A stretch of 64,000 nt of DNA, from the NCBI RefSeq assembly GCF_014873145.1, contig NZ_JADBEK010000001.1:7998001-8062000 (forward strand), given 5' to 3'. A program made the position numbers and the translations under genes. Positions 18,303-25,537 of the stretch are shown here, piece by piece (position 1 is the first letter of the stretch; each line of letters opens with the position of its first letter). This stretch comes from Nonomuraea angiospora (lineage in GTDB: Bacteria; Actinomycetota; Actinomycetes; Streptosporangiales; Streptosporangiaceae). Below the pieces are notes generated by a model that saw only the letters and a list, made by a program, of their open reading frames with translations, had not been told where the DNA came from and made no database searches.

Positions 18303-18407
18303 GATTGCCCTGACAAATACGAAGGCCCGCTCCAGGATTTCCTGGTAGCGGGCCTTTCTGCTGTGCGCGGCCGAAAGGACTCGAATCCCTAACCTTCTGA
18401 TCCGTAG
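18303..18407 (-). pseudogene. Duplicated tRNA-Arg 3' half with its terminator
   Basis: 105 bp aligns with 22310-22415, the 3' half of tRNA-Arg plus its downstream terminator, in the same orientation. I count about eleven substitutions and one indel. Similarity stops inside the anticodon loop, at ...CCGTAG, which is a typical recombination border for tRNA-targeting elements. The copied hairpin (arms 18324-18330 and 18348-18354) is preserved. It has no 5' half and cannot be a functional tRNA. Confidence 0.85.
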
Positions 18408-18493
18408 GGAAGGGCAGGCAGCACGCCCATCCCTGTGTTGCAGATCTGACCAGCAGCATTAGACGGCAGGATCGCTCCGACATCCGGTGAAAG

Positions 18494-18992
18494 GAGCAAT
18501 CGTCAAGATTTGATGGTCACCTGAGAACTACGAGATTCCTGATGATCTGATCGCTGCCCAGCGCGCCTCTTGATCAGGGGATGTACACCTCGTAGTAGAA
18601 GCCCGGCAGATAAGGGCCACCTCCGCGGAACCAGTGACAGCCGACGAGCCCGGTGTATTGACCGTTCTGGGCAGCGTCCTCGAAGGCGAGGTCGCAGTCG
18701 GCCAGGGTCTGGTAGGGGCCCTGCAGGTACCAGTCCGGTGCCGGCCAGCCCGCGGTGGCCACGGCTGTGCTGGTCCGGGTGCCGGCGAAGGCCGGTGCAG
18801 CACTGGCCAGGACACTGGCGCCGAGCGCCACGGCGAGTACAGCGGAATGTAATCGGCGGGTCTTCATTGTGGGTGACTCCTCACATTCGGGAAGGAGAAT
18901 ACCTTTAGGTCATCACCGGCCACGAGCAATCGTCAAGACCCGCAATCAACGCAGCATCCCCCGCCACTGGTCATAGCGAACAATCGCCAAGA
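18494..18992. repeat. Three direct copies of GAGCAATCGTCAAGA
   Basis: Copies at 18494-18508 and 18924-18938 are identical; a third at 18978-18992 has two differences. The first two bracket the small secreted-protein gene. A perfect 8-bp stem with AG loop (GGCTAAAG/CTTTAGCC, 18998-19015) follows just after. The origin is unknown. Confidence 0.7.
18574..18867 (-). CDS. Small secreted aromatic-rich protein
   Basis: 97 residues with a Sec signal peptide (about 1-28, cleavage after AFA). The mature part is rich in Tyr, Trp, Gly and Pro and has two Cys (ADCDLAF and VGCHW) that could pair. No family recognised. It lies between two identical 15-bp direct repeats within the tRNA-Arg island. Confidence 0.6.
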   Translation of the reverse strand: MKTRRLHSAVLAVALGASVLASAAPAFAGTRTSTAVATAGWPAPDWYLQGPYQTLADCDLAFEDAAQNGQYTGLVGCHWFRGGGPYLPGFYYEVYIP

Positions 18993-19083
18993 CCGCTGGC
19001 TAAAGAGCTTTAGCCGGCTATTCTCGGGCCGTTCGACGAGCTTGCCTTTGACGAACGTGGACCCTGGGCCACTACACCCGAGG

Positions 19084-19166
19084 ACAGGCGCACCCGCAAG
19101 CGCGCCTTCGAGACCCACTGGCGCCGAGCGGGCGTGCCCGCATCCGCGTCCACGACACCCGGCGCA
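19084..19166 (+). pseudogene. Tyrosine recombinase (phage integrase) fragment
   Basis: One frame reads RRTRKRAFETHWRRAG. After a one-base shift the text continues RIRVHDTRR, which matches the region just before and including the H-x-x-R box of tyrosine integrases. Only about 28 codons remain. It ends where a reversed NAD(P)-binding fragment begins. Confidence 0.6.
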
Positions 19167-19229
19167 TAGGAGCTGCTGGACGAGCAGGCGACCGATGCCG
19201 CCGGTCGCACCGAAGACGGTGACATGCAT
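19167..19229 (-). pseudogene. N-terminal fragment of an NAD(P)-binding protein
   Basis: ATG followed by HVTVFGATGGIGRLLVQQLL, the first beta-alpha unit of a Rossmann fold of the NmrA/SDR-extended type with the GATGGIG dinucleotide loop. The frame then loses all similarity, where it abuts the integrase scrap. A truncation by rearrangement. Confidence 0.6.
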
Positions 19230-19284
19230 GAGGTGGGTGACTTCCCGCGGCAGAGGCAGAGGTAGAGGCTGAAGCAGGGCGGGG

Positions 19285-19656
19285 TCAGAAGCCGTAGGGG
19301 CCGAAACGGCCCCAGGCGACGAACGCGGCCAGCACGAACAGGACCGCGTTGAAGGCGATCGCGGACGGTTCCTTGCGACGGACATGGGCGAGCGCGGCCA
19401 GGACCATCACCACGGCCAGGCCAGTGGCGGCCAGCGGGGTCAGGACGGGCGCGATGCCGGAGAGCGCGGGCAGGATCAGCCCGAGCGCGCCGGCCAGCTC
19501 GGCGATGCCGATGAAGCGGACGGTGCCGGCGGAGAAGTCCTCCACCCACGGCAGCTTGGCAGCGAGCTTGTCCTTGGGCTGGGTGGACTTCATCACTCCG
19601 GCCATGCCGAACATGGCGGCCAGGACGGCCTGCACGATCCACAGGACGACGTTCAT
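19285..19656 (-). CDS. DoxX-family membrane protein
   Basis: 123 residues with four TM helices and the DoxX pattern (FGMAGVMKSTQPKDKL, then FIGIAELAGALGLILPAL). AAGGAG lies upstream of the ATG. The SDR gene is upstream on the same strand, so a redox-related operon is plausible. The exact biochemical role of this family is poorly known. Confidence 0.85.
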   Translation of the reverse strand: MNVVLWIVQAVLAAMFGMAGVMKSTQPKDKLAAKLPWVEDFSAGTVRFIGIAELAGALGLILPALSGIAPVLTPLAATGLAVVMVLAALAHVRRKEPSAIAFNAVLFVLAAFVAWGRFGPYGF

Positions 19657-19737
19657 CGAAAGATCTCCTTGACGGTAGGGGGTGAGAGGGAGCCCGGCGC
19701 GCGGTGCTCCCGCCCGGCGGGGGTGCGGTCGGCCGCT

Positions 19738-20418
19738 TCAGCCGTTGAAGACGAGCTCGGGCTGGTCGCGGCGCTCGTACAGGTCCCAGTACAGGGGGGC
19801 GATCTGCTCGGGCGTGGCCGCGGGGATACCCTCGGGGCCGCCCTCGCCGATCCAGGTGTTGATCGCGACGTGCGCGGCGTGCACGCCGCTGCCGGCCAGC
19901 TCGTTGTGCAGGTTGAGCACCCAGTTGCGCAGCGCCGCGGCGGCGGCGTTGACGTTGCCGAGCATGGGGACGGGGTGCACCGAGCCGCCGCCGGTGGTGA
20001 ACAGCAGCGTCCCGGCGCCGGCCTGCCGCATGGCGGGCAGCACCGCGTGGGCGGCGGCCAGCGCGCCGTAGACGGTGTATTCGATTTGCGGCTGCAGGTT
20101 GTCCACTGTGACCTCGGTGGGGACCGCCATGGTGAGGCCGGGCACCGGCGAGTGCGGCGCCGGGGAGTACTCCAGCACCTCGATGCCGCCGAAGCGGTCG
20201 GCTGCCGCGTCGAGGGCGGCGGACAGGGAGGGCCGGTCCAGCACGTCGGCGGGGAACGCCGCGGCCGTGACGCCCTCTGCTTGGAGCTGGGCGACCAGGC
20301 TCTCCAGCTTGTCCTTGGTACGGGCGATCAGAGCGACGTCGAAGCCGCGGCCGCCGAAGGTGCGGGCGATGGCCAGGCCCATGCCGGGCCCGGCACCGAC
20401 GATGGCAATGGTGGGCAC
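19738..20418 (-). CDS. Atypical short-chain dehydrogenase (SDR)
   Basis: 226 residues, GTG start with AAGGGA upstream. The Rossmann loop is intact as IVGAGPGMGLAIA, followed by ALIARTKDKLE. The region that normally carries the Ser-Tyr-x-x-x-Lys centre reads TGGGSVHPVPMLGNVNAAAA, so the Tyr and Lys are missing. It is therefore likely a cofactor-binding protein with altered or lost catalysis. It lies between DoxX and the MDR-type reductase on the same strand. Confidence 0.8.
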   Translation of the reverse strand: MPTIAIVGAGPGMGLAIARTFGGRGFDVALIARTKDKLESLVAQLQAEGVTAAAFPADVLDRPSLSAALDAAADRFGGIEVLEYSPAPHSPVPGLTMAVPTEVTVDNLQPQIEYTVYGALAAAHAVLPAMRQAGAGTLLFTTGGGSVHPVPMLGNVNAAAAALRNWVLNLHNELAGSGVHAAHVAINTWIGEGGPEGIPAATPEQIAPLYWDLYERRDQPELVFNG

Positions 20419-20445
20419 GATCAGGTCCCTTCCGTAGGCGAGGGT

Positions 20446-21381
20446 TCAGGAGCAGGTGACGGCGAGCTTGCCGAGCGCGCCGGCGCCGAAGGCGGCGAAC
20501 GCCTCCGGGGCCTGCTCCAGCGAGTACGTGGCGGTGACCGGGACGCGCAGCGCGCCCGAGGCGGCCTGGGTGGCCAGGGCGGTCAGGGTCTGCGGACTGG
20601 TGTCGGCCATGATCGTGTGGACGGTGACGCCGGAGACCTCGACGGCGTCGGCGGTCAGCCCGATGGTGGAGGCGAGGCGGCCGCCCGGCCGCAGCAGGCT
20701 CGCGAGCTGGCTGCCGTCCCCCGCCAGGTGCAGTACGGCGTCCACCCCTTCCGGGGCGAGCGCGCGGACCTGAGCCGGCAGATCGCCGCTGAAGTCCACG
20801 ACGTGAATCTCGGCGTCGGTGAGGCCGGCGACGAAGCCGGCCTCCGCGCCGGGGCGGGCGGTGGCGATGACACGGGCGCCGCGTGCGACAGCGAGCTGTA
20901 CGGCCAGCGCGCCCACTCCGCCGGTGGCGCCGGAGATCAGCACGGTCTCGCCTTCGGCCGGGGCGACGGCGGTGATGCTGTCCAGCGCCGCGGTGCCGGC
21001 CAGGCCCAGCGCGCCCGCCTCCTGGACGCCCAGGCCCTCCGGGATGGGGGCGATGCCGTAGCCGGCGGGCACGGTGACGTACTGGGCCAGCGAACCGGTG
21101 CCCAGGAACGGCTTCATCACCACGCCGAAGACTGCCTGCCCGGCCGTGAAGCCCTCGACGCCCTCGCCGAACGCCTCGACGGTGCCGGCGAAGTCCTTGC
21201 CCACCACCAGCGGGAAGCGGTGCTCCATCGCCCCTTGTAGATAGCCGGCCGCGGTGGCGGCGTCGAAGCCGTTGATCGAGGAGACGGCGACCTTGACCAG
21301 CACCTCCCCGGCCTCGGGCTGCGGGGTGGGGACGTCGGCCACGGACGGGGTCGCGGGGACGGAGTTCAGTGTTACGGCACG
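20446..21381 (-). CDS. NADPH:quinone reductase-like MDR protein
   Basis: 311 residues of the medium-chain reductase superfamily. Landmarks are VVGKDFAGTVEAFGEGV, the MDR consensus in ALGLAGTAALDSI, and the nucleotide loop SGATGGVGALAVQLA. Catalytic zinc ligands are absent, as in quinone reductases. Start at 21381 follows homologous starts (MRAVTLNSVPATPS). A long inverted repeat directly upstream suggests tight repression by a TetR protein whose gene, on the other side, is now broken. Confidence 0.88.
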   Translation of the reverse strand, partial: RAVTLNSVPATPSVADVPTPQPEAGEVLVKVAVSSINGFDAATAAGYLQGAMEHRFPLVVGKDFAGTVEAFGEGVEGFTAGQAVFGVVMKPFLGTGSLAQYVTVPAGYGIAPIPEGLGVQEAGALGLAGTAALDSITAVAPAEGETVLISGATGGVGALAVQLAVARGARVIATARPGAEAGFVAGLTDAEIHVVDFSGDLPAQVRALAPEGVDAVLHLAGDGSQLASLLRPGGRLASTIGLTADAVEVSGVTVHTIMADTSPQTLTALATQAASGALRVPVTATYSLEQAPEAFAAFGAGALGKLAVTCS

Positions 21382-21400
21382 CATGAGCTGCACCTTTCGA

Positions 21401-21466
21401 AAGTGGAACGACCTACCCGATTCCATGATGCAGCCTAGCAATGAAAATGGGTAGGCCGTTCCACTT
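21401..21466. promoter_or_regulatory. Long inverted repeat operator of the MDR gene
   Basis: AAGTGGAACGACCTACCC (21401-21418) and GGGTAGGCCGTTCCACTT (21449-21466) are inverted with one mismatch over 18 bp. They lie between the MDR start and the divergent broken TetR gene, so they are probably the two half-sites or two copies of its operator. Confidence 0.7.
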
Positions 21467-21482
21467 GAGTAGGTCGGGGTTC

Positions 21483-21600
21483 ATGACCTCCACCGCAGAG
21501 CCCCACTCGCCCGCCGACCGGCAGCCCGGGCCGGGACTGCACGCCGACGCCGAACGCAACCGCGAACGCATCCTCCACCGCACGACCCAGCGGCATGAGC
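21483..21600 (+). pseudogene. Truncated TetR-family regulator
   Basis: Starts ATG and contains LHADAERNRERIL, the characteristic beginning of a TetR DNA-binding domain. After that the frame becomes HRTTQRHERLF and never regains TetR similarity. The recognition helix and ligand domain are missing. It is divergent from the MDR gene across the 18-bp inverted repeat. Confidence 0.7.
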
Positions 21601-21705
21601 GGCTGTTCCCGCGCGAGGGAGTGCTGTCTTGCCGGTTGGCGGCTGCGACGTGTAGGACGGCTCTTGTCGTCGTGTCCGTACGCCCGAGGTGCCGGGAGCT
21701 GAATC

Positions 21706-22101
21706 ATGGATGATCGTTTCGACGTGATCGTGAGCGCAGGATCGCTGAAGGTGACGGACGAGCACGCGGTGCATTTCCCTCATCGGTGGACGCCCGAGGG
21801 CGTGAGCGTCAGGGCGGACTTCACCGGAGGACATCTCCTCCACCTCGCGGCGGCGGGATGCGTCCTCAACGACCTTTACCGGGAGGCCGCCGCACTGGGG
21901 ATCGAACTCCTGGGAGCGCGCGTTTCCGCAGCCGGCGGCTTCGATACCGAGAGCTGGCGGTCAACCGGGATCACCTACACCGTCGACGTCAGCTCCACTG
22001 CTCCAGCCGAGAGCATCGCCCACCTGATCGACATCGTGGACTCCGTCGCCGAGATCCCCCGCGCCATCCGACAAGGTGCGACCGTGCAGAGGATCAGCTG
22101 A
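21706..22101 (+). CDS. OsmC-family peroxiredoxin-like protein
   Basis: 131 residues matching the OsmC fold, which in characterised members reduces organic hydroperoxides. Visible landmarks are GGHLLHLAAAGCVLNDLYREA, carrying a resolving-type Cys, and the C-terminal IVDSVAEIPRAIRQG. The usual first Cys position is not obvious, so activity may differ. Part of the redox-themed content of the tRNA-Arg island. Confidence 0.75.
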   Translation: MDDRFDVIVSAGSLKVTDEHAVHFPHRWTPEGVSVRADFTGGHLLHLAAAGCVLNDLYREAAALGIELLGARVSAAGGFDTESWRSTGITYTVDVSSTAPAESIAHLIDIVDSVAEIPRAIRQGATVQRIS

Positions 22102-22330
22102 CCGACCATCCAGGAACGCAGCCAACGAGGACTTCCACACTGCTACGGCGGCATGATCAGGGGGTGGTGTGCGCCGGCCTTCCGCGTCGACAAGACCCCC
22201 GGCAGCTATCTGGCCGGTCTTCATCTACGCGGGGCCATCCTGCGGGAAGCCTTCGGCCGATCTAAAGATCCGAACTCCGTACAGGCCAAAGGTGTTAGCA
22301 AGATCCCGAGATTGTCCTGACAAGCACGAA

Positions 22331-22362
22331 GGCCCGCTCCAGGTTGTCCCTGGTGGCGGGCC
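22331..22362. terminator. tRNA-Arg terminator
   Basis: GGCCCGC and GCGGGCC arms separated by a partly self-complementary loop, directly downstream of tRNA-Arg on the minus strand. It is duplicated with the tRNA half at 18324-18354. Confidence 0.7.
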
Positions 22363-22373
22363 TTTCTACTGTG

Positions 22374-22446
22374 CGCGGCCGACAGGAGTCGAACCCGTAA
22401 CCTTCTGATCCGTAGTCAGATGCTCTATCCATTGAGCTACGGCCGC
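22374..22446 (-). tRNA. tRNA-Arg(ACG)
   Basis: 73 nt. A 7-bp acceptor stem (GCGGCCG/CGGCCGC) and a 5-bp anticodon stem (TCTGA/TCAGA) enclose the loop CTACGGA, giving anticodon ACG for CGN arginine codons. The T-arm reads GGGTTCGACTCC. CCA is not encoded. Its 3' half is duplicated 4 kb away, marking it as an integration target. Confidence 0.95.
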
Positions 22447-22639
22447 TCGCTGCGTAAGCAAGCATAGCGGGTTCTGCGGAGTACCTCGAACCAGATATGG
22501 CAATCATGTGCCCGCCCCTCCGTCCCGCCCTCCCGGATGGAGGGTGATCTCGCTGGTCGGCCGGGCGTGGCGGTACATCGAAGGGTGTATCCACAGGCGG
22601 GTCCCGCGCAGGAGGGAACCGGGCGTGTGGGGTGGTGAG

Positions 22640-22735
22640 ATGGGGGACATGAAGCGGGAGGCGTTGGGGGCCGGGGTGGCCTTTGCGATGGGGGACATGA
22701 AGCGGGAGGCGTTGGGGGCCGGGGTGGCCTTTGCG
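22640..22735. repeat. Perfect 48-bp tandem duplication at kinase start
   Basis: Two adjacent identical 48-bp units (22640-22687 and 22688-22735), each encoding MGDMKREALGAGVAFA in frame. Each unit supplies its own ATG codons. Confidence 0.95.
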
Positions 22736-23899
22736 ATGGGGGTGGTTCTCATCGTGGGTGGGGCCGCGCTCCAGCGGGGCGTGCCGGTCTGGCTGCTGTG
22801 CGTGCCGCTGGCCATCACCTGTGCCGGGGTGCTGGTGCGGCGGCGGGCGCCCCTCGCCTCGCTGGGGTTGGGGGTCGTCGCGATCACGATCGACGCGTTC
22901 GTGGGGCCTTCGCTGGCGACGGTGCTGATCTTTACGGACAACCTCTATGCCGCGGCGCTTTATGGGCCGGCGCGGTTCGCCCGGTGGCTGCTCGGGATCA
23001 CCGCCGTGCTGGCGGTCGCGGCGGGGGCCGTGGCCGGGTTCCTCGCCGAGGACTGGTGGATGCTCGCTGTCATGGGGGTGCAGGCGGGGCTGGTGCTGGT
23101 GACGCCCGTCACCACGGCGCTGGTGCTGCGGGAGCATCGGGATCGGGCGGCGGCGGAGCGGGAGCGGGCCGAGCAGGTGGCTCATCTGGCCGAGCTCGAT
23201 CGGCAGGCGGCCGTCGCGGCGGAGCGTACGCGGATGGCTCGCGAGCTGCACGACATGATCGCCAACCATTTCAGCGCCATCGCCATCCAGTCCACCGCCG
23301 CGCTTTCGCGTAAGGATCTCGATCGGGCGACCGTCCGGAAGGTCATGGAGTCCGTACGGGAGAACAGCGTGAAGGGGCTGGCCGAGATGCGGACGATGAT
23401 CGGGCTGCTGCGGCAGGAGGGTGACGATCCCGCTGAGGCCATGCGGCCCCGGCTGGCGGATGCGGAGACGCTGGTGGAGCGGGTCACGCGGGCCGGGCTG
23501 GTCGCCGAGTTGCGGGTCGCGGGGGAGCCACGGGAGCTGCCCGCGCCGGTCGATCTCGCCGGATACCGGATCCTGCAGGAGGCGCTCACCAACGCGCTCA
23601 AGCACGGGGAGTCGCCTGTCCGGGTCGTCGTCACGTACGAGGCGGGGCGGGTTCTGATGAGTGTCGAGAACGCGGTCGGCGGGCGTGCGGCGCGGCTGCC
23701 TGGGGCCGGGGCAGGGTTGATCGGGATGCGGGAGCGGGCGTTGTTGGTGGGCGGTTCTTTCGAGGCCGGGGCCTCGGATGGCGGTGAGCTGTGGCGGGTG
23801 TCGGCTGAGTTGCCCACCGGTGATGAGCAGATGGTGCCGTACGCGGCCGTCCTGGGCTTTGGGCCCCGGGACAGGGAGTCGGGGGTCGAGGCGCGGTGA
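22640..23899 (+). CDS. Two-component sensor histidine kinase (NarL/DesK type)
   Basis: 419 residues from the ATG at 22640. Four to five TM helices (about 30-165), a linker coiled coil, then a HisKA_3 phosphoacceptor helix, RMARELHDMIANHFSAI, with His204. The ATPase domain has N-box EALTNALKHG and G-box GAGLIGMRERA. The N-terminus is a perfect 16-residue duplication, so ATG codons at 22640, 22649, 22688 and 22697 are all candidate starts. Its stop overlaps the response regulator start (GTGA), making a clear cognate pair. The signal is unknown. Confidence 0.9.
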   Translation: MGDMKREALGAGVAFAMGDMKREALGAGVAFAMGVVLIVGGAALQRGVPVWLLCVPLAITCAGVLVRRRAPLASLGLGVVAITIDAFVGPSLATVLIFTDNLYAAALYGPARFARWLLGITAVLAVAAGAVAGFLAEDWWMLAVMGVQAGLVLVTPVTTALVLREHRDRAAAERERAEQVAHLAELDRQAAVAAERTRMARELHDMIANHFSAIAIQSTAALSRKDLDRATVRKVMESVRENSVKGLAEMRTMIGLLRQEGDDPAEAMRPRLADAETLVERVTRAGLVAELRVAGEPRELPAPVDLAGYRILQEALTNALKHGESPVRVVVTYEAGRVLMSVENAVGGRAARLPGAGAGLIGMRERALLVGGSFEAGASDGGELWRVSAELPTGDEQMVPYAAVLGFGPRDRESGVEAR

Positions 23900-24528
23900 C
23901 GATCAAGGTGTTGGTGGCCGACGATCATGCGGCGGTCCGGGCGGGGATCGTGCTGATTCTGGACGGGGTCGAGGACATCGAGGTCGTCGGCGAGGCGGCG
24001 GACGGGGAGCAGGCCGTGGCCATGGCCCGGGAGGTGCGCCCGGACGTGGTGTTGATGGACGTGCGGATGCCGCGGCTCGACGGCATCTCGGCCACGCGGG
24101 AGCTGGCGGGGGTCAGTGATGTGCTGATCCTGACCACGTTCGATCTCGACGAGTACGTCTTCGGGGCGCTGCGGGCGGGGGCCGCCGGGTTCCTGCTGAA
24201 GAACACCGACGCCGAATCGCTGGTCGAGGCCGTGCGGCTGGTGGCGCGCGGGGATGGGCTGATCTCGCCGGGGGTCACGCGGAAGCTGATCGCGGCGTTC
24301 GCCGGGCAGGCGCCGCGGAGGGAGCCGGTGTCCGATCCGGGGGGTTTGACGCCTCGGGAGCGGGAGGTGCTGGCCTGCATCGGGCGGGGGCTGTCCAACG
24401 CCGAGATCGCCAGAGAGCTGGACATGGCGGAGGCCACGACGAAGACGCATGTCAGCCGGGTGCTGAACAAGCTGGGGTTGAAGAGCCGGGTGCAGGCGGC
24501 GATCTACTACTCGGGGGAAGGGGGGTAG
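23896..24528 (+). CDS. NarL/LuxR-type response regulator
   Basis: 210 residues, GTG start overlapping the kinase stop. Receiver domain with acidic pair Asp9-Asp10, phosphorylation site Asp55 (VVLMDVRMP) and the conserved Lys (FLLKNTDAE). C-terminal LuxR helix-turn-helix: LTPREREVLACIGRGLSNAE and ATTKTHVSRVLNKLGLKSR. Phosphorylated by the upstream kinase; targets unknown. Confidence 0.95.
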   Translation: MTIKVLVADDHAAVRAGIVLILDGVEDIEVVGEAADGEQAVAMAREVRPDVVLMDVRMPRLDGISATRELAGVSDVLILTTFDLDEYVFGALRAGAAGFLLKNTDAESLVEAVRLVARGDGLISPGVTRKLIAAFAGQAPRREPVSDPGGLTPREREVLACIGRGLSNAEIARELDMAEATTKTHVSRVLNKLGLKSRVQAAIYYSGEGG

Positions 24529-24539
24529 CGGGCGTCCTG

Positions 24540-24791
24540 TCACCGGGGTACGGGTGCCGGGTTCAGGATGATGTACTCCTTGGCGTCCTGCACCCTCGAC
24601 CCGGCGTGCCAGGAAGGCGGCGTCGAGTATCCGTTTTCGGGGTGACGATCCGGTTCTGGATCGCGGGGGAGCCCGTGCCCGCCGCCCAGGGCCTCCTGGA
24701 CGAGATCGGCCGCGTCCTCGGAATTTCCGGGCGGCACGAAGCCGTACCGGAGCAGCCCGTCGCCCCGGGCTCGGACGAACCCAGGGATCAC
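24540..24791 (-). CDS. Hypothetical 83-residue protein or gene remnant
   Basis: GTG-started frame with GC-rich third positions typical of real genes. The N-terminal half is low in recognisable structure; the C-terminal end reads SRVQDAKEYIILNPAPVPR. No family, no clear ribosome site. It could be a real small protein or the tail of a lost gene. It sits 24 bp after the MaoC gene on the same strand. Confidence 0.35.
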   Translation of the reverse strand: MIPGFVRARGDGLLRYGFVPPGNSEDAADLVQEALGGGHGLPRDPEPDRHPENGYSTPPSWHAGSRVQDAKEYIILNPAPVPR

Positions 24792-24815
24792 ACGGGACGC
24801 GCTTCTGTCGCGAAC

Positions 24816-25274
24816 CTACTCGGCGGGAACGTACAGGCTCAGCGTCTCGGCGATGCAGGCGGGCCGCTTCTCGCCCTCGATCTCGATCGTCATCTTCAGG
24901 CTGGACAGGTAGCCGGCGGGGGTGCCCTTCACGTCCGTCAGCTCGCCCACGGCCCTGATCCGCGCGCCGACCATGATCGGCCGGGGGAAACGGACCTTGT
25001 TGAGGCCGTAGTTGACGCCCATGGCGATGCCCTCGACCTTGACCATCGAGAACATGAACGACGGCAGCAGCGACAGGCTCAGGTAGCCGTGGGCGATCGT
25101 GCCCCCGAACGGCCCCTCCTTGGCCCGCTCCACGTCGACGTGGATCCACTGGTGGTCGTCGGTGGCGTCGGCGAAGAGGTTGACCTGGTCCTGGGTGACG
25201 GTGCGCCACTCGGTCGGGCCGAACTTCTCGCCGACGGCCGCCTTGAGCTCCTGAACATTCGCGAAGGTCCGCAT
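24816..25274 (-). CDS. MaoC-like dehydratase (hot-dog fold)
   Basis: 152 residues of the MaoC/NodN (R-hydratase) family, which hydrates enoyl-CoA thioesters. The hydratase motif is LFADATDDHQWIHVDVERA, with Asp and His of the active site, followed by GPFGGTIAHGYLSLSLLPSF. Start set at the ATG giving MRTFANVQELK, as the upstream extension is not protein-like. No acyl-CoA neighbours, so its substrate is open. Confidence 0.9.
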   Translation of the reverse strand: MRTFANVQELKAAVGEKFGPTEWRTVTQDQVNLFADATDDHQWIHVDVERAKEGPFGGTIAHGYLSLSLLPSFMFSMVKVEGIAMGVNYGLNKVRFPRPIMVGARIRAVGELTDVKGTPAGYLSSLKMTIEIEGEKRPACIAETLSLYVPAE

Positions 25275-25537
25275 GGATCCGAACGCTATTGCGCAGGCGG
25301 GACGGCTGCCAAGTTCGGCGCCGCCGCGACGCGCTGCGAAGATCTTTACTCGAAACCATCGCATAGGTGTTCGAGTCCGCGCTACAGTTCTGTGTACCGC
25401 AATCGAACAAGGGTTCGGCCTGGTGAGAGGGGGTGTGTCCGATGACGGTGCTCGCGACCGCCCCTGCTCGGACACGCCGTAGCACTTTCTTCCCAAATCT
25501 AAGACGGCCGCTATATCCGGCAATAAAGTCCGAGAGC

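Larger units (their letters stand above)
18303..22309. mobile_element. Decayed island between tRNA-Arg and its duplicated 3' half
   Basis: About 4.0 kb lies between the two direct copies of the tRNA-Arg 3' region, the geometry of an element integrated at that tRNA. Inside are a small secreted protein, DoxX, SDR, MDR-type reductase and OsmC genes, an orphan operator with a broken TetR gene, and scraps of a tyrosine recombinase. No intact integrase remains, so it is a fossil island. Confidence 0.6.

Noticed and set aside
19384..21240. A plus-strand open frame of about 620 codons across the SDR and MDR genes
   Set aside because: Low-complexity Gly/Asp/Arg/His text opposite two well-supported enzymes.
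22102..22309. Text such as TPGSYLAGLHLRGAILREAFG, at first sight like the end of a transposase
   Set aside because: Too short and no second conserved block; no start, no inverted repeats. Left as unexplained non-coding sequence inside the island.
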